Assembly: GCA_964384095.1 (NCBI GenBank)
Contig: CAYLKC010000116.1
Coordinates: 1-5,283 of the forward strand
Direction: 5' to 3'
DNA from: JAITWN01 sp964384095
GTDB taxonomy: Bacteria > Pseudomonadota > Gammaproteobacteria > SZUA-140
Length of the DNA stretch: 5,283 nucleotides
Below are positions 1-5,011 of this stretch, in pieces. The notes beneath the pieces were generated by a model. That model was not told the DNA's origin and made no database searches. It worked only from the letters and a program-made list of their open reading frames with translations. The position numbers and the translations under genes were made by a program. The stretch's first letter is position 1. Each line of letters begins with the position of its first letter.

Positions 1-163
1 AATGCAGGGAGAAACTGCCGAAGCCGCGGATCTCGATGCGCTCGCCGCTGGCCAGCGACTGCGCCATCTGCTCGATCATCGTCTTGACCGCAAACTCGAT
101 GTCTTTGTAGGAAAGGTGCTTCTGCTTCTGCGCGATCGTTTCTATTAGTTCTGATTTCGTCAT
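1..163 (-). CDS. ihfB: Integration host factor subunit beta (partial, N-terminal 54 residues)
   Basis: This encodes the beta subunit of IHF, a nucleoid protein that pairs with IHF-alpha, inserts beta-arms into the minor groove and sharply bends DNA at specific sites. It acts in recombination, replication and transcription. The 54 visible residues begin MTKSELIETI and run to GERIEIRGFGSFSLH; they align without gaps to the start of the E. coli protein. Glu44 and Arg46, the positions E. coli IHF-beta uses to read its site, are present. The rest, including the beta-arm and C-terminal helix, lies beyond the window edge. Two in-frame ATGs exist, at 169 and 163. I chose 163 because the product then matches the family start and a GGGGG tract (176-172) sits 8 bases upstream. 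ATG 169 would add only Met-Ala and could use AGGGA (183-179). The early codons include CTA and ATA, unlike the GC-ending codons of its neighbours. It lies downstream of rpsA, as in many gammaproteobacteria. Confidence 0.96.
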   Translation of the reverse strand, partial: MTKSELIETIAQKQKHLSYKDIEFAVKTMIEQMAQSLASGERIEIRGFGSFSLH

Positions 164-208
164 TGCCATAGCCCCCAATCCCTGAAAACGAAACCTGCAT
201 CGAAATCA

Positions 209-240
209 GCGCCCGTGCCGCTCTCCCCCGGCACGGGCGC
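209..240 (-). terminator. Strong hairpin between rpsA and ihfB, probable intrinsic terminator or attenuator
   Basis: A perfect 12-bp GC-rich inverted repeat (209-220 with 229-240) encloses an 8-base loop. In the minus-strand transcript it begins 10 bases after the rpsA stop codon. The bases following the stem (TGATTTCG) give only a short, interrupted U-run, so termination may be partial. Its position directly after a highly expressed ribosomal protein gene and before ihfB suggests that it ends or thins out the rpsA transcript and protects its 3' end. ihfB starts only 45 bases further on, so it must be reached by read-through or by a promoter I could not identify. Confidence 0.75.
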
Positions 241-250
241 ACACTTTCGT

Positions 251-1921
251 CTACTTGTTCATCTGCTCCTTGATCAGGTCGCCGAGCGTGGTCGCGGTCG
301 TGCCCTGACCGCTCTTGCCGTACTCCCTGACTGCCTCGGCCTCATCATGCTCGTCCTTCGCCCTGACCGACAGCGTCAGCGTGTGGTTCTTGCGGTTCAC
401 GCCGGTGAACTTGGCCTCGATATCGTCGCCGACCTTGACCACCAGGGTCGGATCGTCGACGCGATCGCGGGCGAGATCGGCGGCGCGGATGTAACCCTCG
501 ACACCTTCCTCGAGCAGCACGGTGACGCCTTTTGCATCGACCTCGGTGACCTTGCCGGTGACGATGCTGCCCTTCGGGTGCTCGCCGACATAGAGTTCGA
601 ACGGGTCGCGCTCGAGCTGCTTGACGCCGAGCGAGATGCGCTCGCGCTCCGGATCGATCGCAAGGATCACGGCCTCGAGTTCATCGCCCTTCTTGTAGTT
701 GTGCACGGCCTCTTCGCCGGGCAGGCTCCACGACAGGTCGGACAGATGCAGCAGACCGTCGATGCCGCCCTCGAGTCCGACAAAGATACCGAAGTCGGTG
801 ATCGACTTGATGGTGCCGCTGATCTTGTCGCCCTTGTTGTGGCGGGTCGAAAAATCTTCCCACGGATTCTGCTGACACTGCTTGATGCCGAGCGAGATGC
901 GGCGGCGGTCGGCATCGATATCGAGTACGACGACCTCGACCTCGTCGCCGAGGTGCACGACCTTCGACGGGTGGATGTTCTTGTTGGTCCAGTCCATTTC
1001 CGAGACGTGGACCAGGCCTTCGACGCCGTCTTCGATCTCGACGAAGCAGCCATAGTCGGCAATATTGGTGACCTTGCCGAATACGCGCGCGCCGACCGGA
1101 TAGCGGCGGGTCAGGTTCTCCCACGGATCCTCGCCGAGCTGCTTCAGGCCGAGCGAGACGCGGTTGCGCTCGCGATCGAACTTCAGCACCTTGACCTCGA
1201 TCTCGTCGCCGATGTTGACGATGTCGGACGGCTGCTTCACGCGCTTCCACGCCATGTCGGTGATGTGCAGCAGACCGTCGATGCCGCCAAGGTCGATGAA
1301 GGCACCGTAGTCGGTGAGGTTCTTGACGATGCCCTTGATGATCTGGCCTTCCTCGAGGCTGGCCAGCAGCGCGTCACGCTCGGCGCTGCCTTCGGTCTCG
1401 ACGACGGCACGGCGCGAGACGACGACATTGTTGCGCCGGCGGTCGGTCTTGACGACCTTGAATTCGAGATCCTTGCCTTCGAGGTGCGTGAGATCGCGCA
1501 CCGGACGCACGTCGACCAGCGAACCGGGCAGGAAGGCGCGAATGTCGCCGATGTCGACGGTGAAACCGCCCTTGACCTTGCCGCTGATGCGACCCGTGAT
1601 CTTCTCGTCGTTGGACATCGCCGTTTCCAGCAGATCCCACTGCTTGGTGCGCTTGGCCTTCTCGCGCGACAACCGGGTTTCGCCGAAGCCGTCCTCGACG
1701 GCATCGAGCGCGACTTCGACGTCGTCACCGACGGCGACCTCGGGCTGACCCAGGTCGTTCAGGAACTGCTCGATCGGAATGACGCCCTCGGACTTGAGGC
1801 CTGCGTTGACGATGACGACATCGGATTTGATTGCGACGACGGTGCCGATGACGATGGAACCCGGACGCATCTGCTTGCCGGACTGGCTCTGCTCGAAGAG
1901 CTCTGCGAAACTTTCACTCAT
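251..1921 (-). CDS. rpsA: 30S ribosomal protein S1
   Basis: S1 is the large, acidic, loosely bound 30S protein that captures and unfolds mRNA during initiation, above all on messages with weak or no Shine-Dalgarno site. The product is 556 residues (E. coli S1 has 557). It shows six S1/OB-fold repeats at about residues 20-86, 105-171, 192-260, 277-347, 364-434 and 451-520. Repeats 1-2 are the divergent, ribosome-binding ones. Repeats 3-6 carry the RNA-binding pattern (DYGAFIDL..GIDGLLH, DYGCFVEI..GVEGLVH, DFGIFVGL..GIDGLLH) and end in RxSLGxKQ. The tail TTATTLGDLIKEQMNK is typical of the family. The start at 1921 gives MSESFAELFEQS, the family N-terminus. The frame stays open upstream to 2131, but that extension overlaps cmk and has no S1 similarity. 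No Shine-Dalgarno sequence lies at normal spacing, as is known for E. coli rpsA, so autogenous control by S1 is likely. The gene follows cmk by 127 bases. Confidence 0.98.
   Translation of the reverse strand: MSESFAELFEQSQSGKQMRPGSIVIGTVVAIKSDVVIVNAGLKSEGVIPIEQFLNDLGQPEVAVGDDVEVALDAVEDGFGETRLSREKAKRTKQWDLLETAMSNDEKITGRISGKVKGGFTVDIGDIRAFLPGSLVDVRPVRDLTHLEGKDLEFKVVKTDRRRNNVVVSRRAVVETEGSAERDALLASLEEGQIIKGIVKNLTDYGAFIDLGGIDGLLHITDMAWKRVKQPSDIVNIGDEIEVKVLKFDRERNRVSLGLKQLGEDPWENLTRRYPVGARVFGKVTNIADYGCFVEIEDGVEGLVHVSEMDWTNKNIHPSKVVHLGDEVEVVVLDIDADRRRISLGIKQCQQNPWEDFSTRHNKGDKISGTIKSITDFGIFVGLEGGIDGLLHLSDLSWSLPGEEAVHNYKKGDELEAVILAIDPERERISLGVKQLERDPFELYVGEHPKGSIVTGKVTEVDAKGVTVLLEEGVEGYIRAADLARDRVDDPTLVVKVGDDIEAKFTGVNRKNHTLTLSVRAKDEHDEAEAVREYGKSGQGTTATTLGDLIKEQMNK
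747..769. repeat. Intragenic 23-bp direct repeat, copy in S1 domain 5
   Basis: This 23-base stretch is identical to 1266-1288. It encodes the GGIDGLLH segment of the fifth S1 domain (residues 385-392). The two copies are 519 bases apart, exactly 173 codons, so they are in the same frame. Confidence 0.9.
1266..1288. repeat. Intragenic 23-bp direct repeat, copy in S1 domain 3
   Basis: Identical to 747-769, this copy encodes GGIDGLLH in the third S1 domain (residues 212-219). It is the longest exact match I noticed between S1 domains. It reflects the duplicated domains plus strong codon bias, and possibly gene conversion. Confidence 0.9.
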
Positions 1922-2048
1922 CAGGTTGACGTTAGCTTGCCCGAAACTGCGGGCAATTCCTCTGGTTGGGTCCGCGGACGCGGACGGATAACGTATCTGC
2001 CCCGCAGCGTCCGGGATCACCGGATGCGCGCGGGACGCCAGTGCCGCC
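1922..2048 (-). promoter_or_regulatory. rpsA leader: SD-less, structured translation initiation region
   Basis: These 127 bases separate the cmk stop from the rpsA ATG. In the minus-strand RNA three stems can be drawn. The one nearest the start is a 7-bp stem (1937-1943 with 1950-1956, 6-base loop) ending 15 bases before the ATG. Further upstream are a 6-bp stem (1970-1975 with 1980-1985) and a 5-bp stem (2010-2014 with 2020-2024). The bases just before the start (GCTAACGTCAACCTG) are unstructured and contain no purine-rich Shine-Dalgarno motif. A GAGG within AGAGGAA (1963-1957) lies 37 bases from the start, on the far side of the first hairpin. E. coli rpsA is known to start efficiently without an SD through a folded leader that S1 itself represses. 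That this leader works the same way is inference from its layout. Confidence 0.55.
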
Positions 2049-2729
2049 TCAACGGCGCGACCGCCACAGTCGCAGGATTTCGTTGACGACCTCGGCGATA
2101 CCCATACGGGTCGTGTCGATGATGACGGCATCCCCTGCGGGCCGCATCGGCGACGTCGTGCGCCCGCTGTCGCGTGCGTCGCGCGCCTCGATGTCCCGCA
2201 AAAGGGCCTCTAGACTAACATCCATTCCCTTTCCCTTCAACTGTTTATGGCGCCTTTCCGCGCGTTCGCGCTGGCTCGCCTCGAGGTAGATCTTGAGCTC
2301 CGCGGCGGGAAAAATCACCGTGCCCATATCGCGGCCGTCGGCGACCAGGCCGGGCGGTTCCAGGAAGGCACGCTGGCGTTCGAGCAGGGCCGCGCGAACC
2401 GCCGGCAGCACCGCGACCTTCGAGGCGGCGTCGCCGCTGGTCTCACTGCGTAACTCGATAGATACATCGGTATTTTCGAGGAAGATGGACGCCTGTTCGC
2501 TGCCATCCGAAACAAATCGGGCATCGAGCGTCGCCGCGACCCGCGCCACGCCCGCCTCGTCGTCGAGGGCGACGCCGCGGCGGATCGCGGCCAGGCCGAC
2601 GAGCCGGTACAGCGCCCCGCTGTCGAGGAAATGCCAGCCGAGCTCCGCCGCGAGTATCTGGCTGACCGTCCCTTTTCCCGAGCCCCCGGGCCCGTCGATG
2701 GTGATCACCGGAATCCCTTCCCCCGTCAT
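2049..2729 (-). CDS. cmk: Cytidylate (CMP/dCMP) kinase
   Basis: This cytoplasmic enzyme phosphorylates CMP and dCMP to the diphosphates with ATP, recycling nucleotides from RNA turnover and feeding dCTP and CTP pools. The product is 226 residues (E. coli 227). Visible motifs are the P-loop GPGGSGKGT (13-21), the CMP-binding DSGALYR (36-42), VADGRDMGTVIFP (129-141), the lid region around EASQRERAERRHKQ (150-163), and the arginine-rich RDARDSGR (183-190) that contacts phosphates in the family. The start at 2729 yields MTGEGIPVITIDGPGGSGKG, the usual N-terminus. A GAGGAC Shine-Dalgarno (2742-2737) sits in the last two sense codons of aroA, and the gap to the aroA stop is 4 bases, so coupling is likely. 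The frame is open back to 2912, but that part lies wholly within aroA. Several stretches use more A/T-ending codons than the neighbouring genes; one of them may hold a promoter for rpsA. Confidence 0.97.
   Translation of the reverse strand: MTGEGIPVITIDGPGGSGKGTVSQILAAELGWHFLDSGALYRLVGLAAIRRGVALDDEAGVARVAATLDARFVSDGSEQASIFLENTDVSIELRSETSGDAASKVAVLPAVRAALLERQRAFLEPPGLVADGRDMGTVIFPAAELKIYLEASQRERAERRHKQLKGKGMDVSLEALLRDIEARDARDSGRTTSPMRPAGDAVIIDTTRMGIAEVVNEILRLWRSRR
2212..2240 (-). promoter_or_regulatory. Candidate sigma70 promoter inside cmk, reading towards rpsA
   Basis: On the minus strand TTGAAG (2240-2235) is followed, after a 17-base spacer, by TAGTCT (2217-2212). A TG one base upstream (2220-2219) makes an extended -10. 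The -35 matches consensus at TTGA. The -10 matches only at the three key positions T, A and final T. It sits in an A/T-richer stretch of cmk with codons GGA, GGA, GAT, GTT, AGT and CTA. Transcription would begin near 2205, leaving about 280 bases of leader before rpsA. E. coli rpsA is known to have promoters within its upstream gene; use of this one is inferred. Confidence 0.3.
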
Positions 2730-2733
2730 CACC

Positions 2734-4089
2734 TCAGTCCTCGGGGTCAGCGTCGCTGCGTCTGCCGGGTGACGGCGCCTGCCCCCGGATCTGCAGGCCG
2801 GCGCCGCGGGCAAGGTCGATGAATCCCGGGAACGAGGTGTTGACGTTGGCGCAGTCGCGGATCGTGATCGGCGCGCCGGCGCGCAGCGCGGCGATCGCGA
2901 AGGACATCGCAATGCGATGGTCGCCGTGGCTGTCGATCGTGCCGCCGCCGGGCGCGCCTCCTTCGATGATCATGCCGTCCGCCGTCGGCCGCGCGTCGAT
3001 GCCGAGCGTATTCAGTCCGTCGGCCATGACCTGGATGCGATCGCTCTCCTTGACGCGCAGTTCTTCCGCGCCGCGCAGCACGGTCGTCCCGGTCGCGCAG
3101 GCGGCGGCGATGAACAGCGCGGGGAATTCGTCGATCGCAAGCGGCACCTGTTCCAGCGGGATGTCGATGCCGCGCAGCGGCGCGCTTCGCACACGCAGGT
3201 CGGCGACCGGTTCGCCGCCGGCCATACCCTCGTTCGCGAGCGTGATGTCGGCGCCCATCCGGCGCAGGATCTCGATGACGCCGGTGCGGGTCGGATTGAT
3301 GCCGACGCCGGTCAGTGTCAGGTCCGAGCCGGGCGCGATCGCCGCGCCGACGAGGAAGAAGGCCGCCGACGAGATATCGGCCGGCACGCTGATCGGTGCC
3401 GCGACCGGCTGCTGGCCGCCGTCGATGCAGATGCGCGCGCCCTGCGTCTCGACCCTGACACCGAAGGCGCGCAGCATCCGTTCGCTGTGGTCGCGCGTCG
3501 GCGCAGGCTCGGTGACGCAGGTGCGGCCCTCGGCATAGAGACCGGCGAGCAGCAGCGAGGACTTCACCTGCGCACTCGCGACCGGCAACGCGTATTCGAA
3601 GCCGCGCAGGCGCGCACCCTTGCGGATATGCAGCGGCGGCGTGCCGTCGGCTTCCGTTTCGATCCGCGCGCCCATCCTGCCGAGCGGTTCGGACACGCGG
3701 CGCATCGGACGGCGCGACAGCGAGGCATCGCCGGTCAGCGTCACGTCAAACGCCTGCCCCGCGAGCAGGCCGGCAAGCAGACGCATCGAAGTGCCGGAAT
3801 TGCCGAGGTCGAGCGCGCCGGCCGGCGCGCTCAGGCCGTGCAGGCCGACACCGTGGATCGTCACCCTGCCCTGCCGCGGTCCGTCGATCCGCACGCCCAT
3901 CGCGCGAAACGCGGCGAGCGTCGCGAGGCTGTCCTCGCCCTCGAGAAAACCGTCGACCTCGGTGACGCCGTCGGCAATCGAGCCGATCATGATCGCGCGA
4001 TGCGAAATCGACTTGTCTCCGGGTACGCGCAAGGCGCCGGTGAGACAGCCGCCGGGACTGGCGATGAAGGTATCCATGGACTGACTCAT
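2734..4089 (-). CDS. aroA: 3-phosphoshikimate 1-carboxyvinyltransferase (EPSP synthase)
   Basis: It transfers the enolpyruvyl group of PEP to shikimate-3-phosphate, the sixth step of the shikimate pathway and the target of glyphosate. The product is 451 residues with both EPSP synthase domains. Visible sites are GDKSISHR (24-31, PEP/S3P-binding Lys26), GNSGTSMR (96-103), SAQVK (172-176), RDHSE (199-203), NPTR (265-268), Asp320 in AIDEFPAL (matching catalytic Asp313 of E. coli), RVKESDR with Glu348 (345-351), and HGDHRIAMS (388-396). SAQVK, RDHSE, GDKS and NPTR are the motif set used to define class II EPSP synthases. The gene starts one base after the tyrA stop (TAA T ATG) and has no visible Shine-Dalgarno, so it probably depends on reinitiation by ribosomes leaving tyrA. 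A second in-frame ATG at 4077 would shorten it by four residues. Its last two sense codons form the ribosome binding site of cmk. In pseudomonads this gene is fused to tyrA; here the two are separate. Confidence 0.98.
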   Translation of the reverse strand: MSQSMDTFIASPGGCLTGALRVPGDKSISHRAIMIGSIADGVTEVDGFLEGEDSLATLAAFRAMGVRIDGPRQGRVTIHGVGLHGLSAPAGALDLGNSGTSMRLLAGLLAGQAFDVTLTGDASLSRRPMRRVSEPLGRMGARIETEADGTPPLHIRKGARLRGFEYALPVASAQVKSSLLLAGLYAEGRTCVTEPAPTRDHSERMLRAFGVRVETQGARICIDGGQQPVAAPISVPADISSAAFFLVGAAIAPGSDLTLTGVGINPTRTGVIEILRRMGADITLANEGMAGGEPVADLRVRSAPLRGIDIPLEQVPLAIDEFPALFIAAACATGTTVLRGAEELRVKESDRIQVMADGLNTLGIDARPTADGMIIEGGAPGGGTIDSHGDHRIAMSFAIAALRAGAPITIRDCANVNTSFPGFIDLARGAGLQIRGQAPSPGRRSDADPED

Positions 4090-4090
4090 A

Positions 4091-5011
4091 TTATTTCAGC
4101 GCGCGGTCGCGGGCGGCCTTGGCGCGTTCGAACAGCCGGATCAGGGCGTCGCCGTCGGCACGTTCAATGGCCTGGCTGACCTCGTCGAGGCGGCGGCGAT
4201 AGGCCTCGAGCGCGGCAAGGATCGCGTCGCGGTTGGCGACGCAGATGTCGCGCCACATCAGCGGATCCGATGACGCGATGCGCGTGAAGTCGCGAAAACC
4301 GCCCGCAGCATAGTTGAAGATCTCCTCGCCGTCATCCATGCCCGCCAGCGTCTCGACCAGGGTGTAGGCCAGCACATGCGGCAGGTGACTGGTCGCGGCG
4401 AGGATGCGATCGTGGCGCGGGGCGTCCATCTCGATGACCCGTGCGCCGGCCGTCTGCCACATCGCGCGCACACGCGCGAGCGCGATCGGCCGGGTCTCAC
4501 TGACCGGCGTCAGCAGCACCGCGCGATCCTCGAACAGGCCCGCGGTCGAGGCCTCGACGCCGCGGCGCTCGTTGCCGGCGATCGGGTGCCCGGGCACGAA
4601 TTGCGGCAGTATCTCGCCGAGCGCGGCGCGGGCGTCATCGATGACGCTGCCCTTGGTGCTGCCGACATCGGTGATCACCGCATCGGCGCCGACATGCGGC
4701 GCGAGTTCGCCAAGCACCCGCGCCATCGAGCCGACCGGCACCGCGACGACGATCATGTCGGCGCCCTGCACCGCGTCGGCAAGCCGCGTCTCGAAGCGGT
4801 CGATGACGCCGAGCTCGAGCGCGCGTTGCAGGTTCAGGTGATTGCGGCCGTAGCCGACGATCTCGAGGCGTTTGCCGGCGCGGCGCAGCGCGCGCGCGAG
4901 CGAACCACCGATCAGGCCGACGCCAACGATCGCCAGCCGGCGAAACGGCGTCTCGCCGGGCAGCGGGTCGATGCGCCCCTCGGTCACATCCTTGACGGCG
5001 CGCGGACTCAA
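4091..5011 (-). CDS. tyrA: Prephenate (or arogenate) dehydrogenase, tyrosine branch
   Basis: The enzyme oxidatively decarboxylates prephenate to 4-hydroxyphenylpyruvate, or arogenate to tyrosine. The product is 306 residues. It has a Rossmann domain with GVGLIGGS (30-37) and TDVGSTKG (114-121), then PGHPIAGNE (140-148) with the expected catalytic His142, SHLPH (208-212), and a helical dimerisation domain with GGFRDFTRIASSDPLMWRDI (237-256), where Arg244 should bind the substrate carboxylate. There is no chorismate mutase domain in front and no ACT domain behind, so it is the compact single-domain type. The loop after the second beta-strand reads VGYGRN, without the acidic residue of NAD-specific enzymes. 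The start is uncertain. TTG at 5011 overlaps the DAHP synthase stop by four bases (TTGA) but has no clear SD. GTG at 4987 follows AAGGA too closely to be convincing. Family homology begins only near residue 22. Substrate preference cannot be told from sequence. Confidence 0.94.
   Translation of the reverse strand: MSPRAVKDVTEGRIDPLPGETPFRRLAIVGVGLIGGSLARALRRAGKRLEIVGYGRNHLNLQRALELGVIDRFETRLADAVQGADMIVVAVPVGSMARVLGELAPHVGADAVITDVGSTKGSVIDDARAALGEILPQFVPGHPIAGNERRGVEASTAGLFEDRAVLLTPVSETRPIALARVRAMWQTAGARVIEMDAPRHDRILAATSHLPHVLAYTLVETLAGMDDGEEIFNYAAGGFRDFTRIASSDPLMWRDICVANRDAILAALEAYRRRLDEVSQAIERADGDALIRLFERAKAARDRALK

Noticed and set aside
164..330. An IHF autoregulatory site or sigma70 promoter near ihfB
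   Set aside because: I looked for the WATCAA-N4-TTR pattern and for -35/-10 pairs and found no acceptable match.
1921..1956. An 11-codon leader peptide (TTG start) ending in TGATG at the rpsA start
   Set aside because: Its only start is a TTG two bases after GAGG, too close to act as an SD-start pair. The frame has no ATG or GTG upstream, so the TGATG overlap is probably chance.
215..2086. Plus-strand open frame of 623 codons antisense to rpsA
   Set aside because: It mirrors rpsA. Its internal repeats (LLDAERDA-like) are the reverse reading of the S1 domain repeats, and its openness follows from GC-rich codon bias. It has no recognisable domain, and the minus-strand S1 reading is unambiguous.
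1922..2131. In-frame N-terminal extension of rpsA by 70 codons
   Set aside because: It would overlap the end of cmk, has a low-quality composition and no S1 similarity. MSESFAELFEQS at 1921 is the family N-terminus.
2730..2912. In-frame N-terminal extension of cmk by 61 codons
   Set aside because: It lies wholly in the aroA coding region and reads as Arg/Ser/Pro-rich shadow. MTGEGIPVITIDGPGG is the normal CMP kinase start.
2917..4179. Plus-strand open frame of 420 codons antisense to aroA
   Set aside because: It is the same kind of GC-rich shadow: arginine/aspartate/alanine-rich, with no family features, opposite a clear EPSP synthase.
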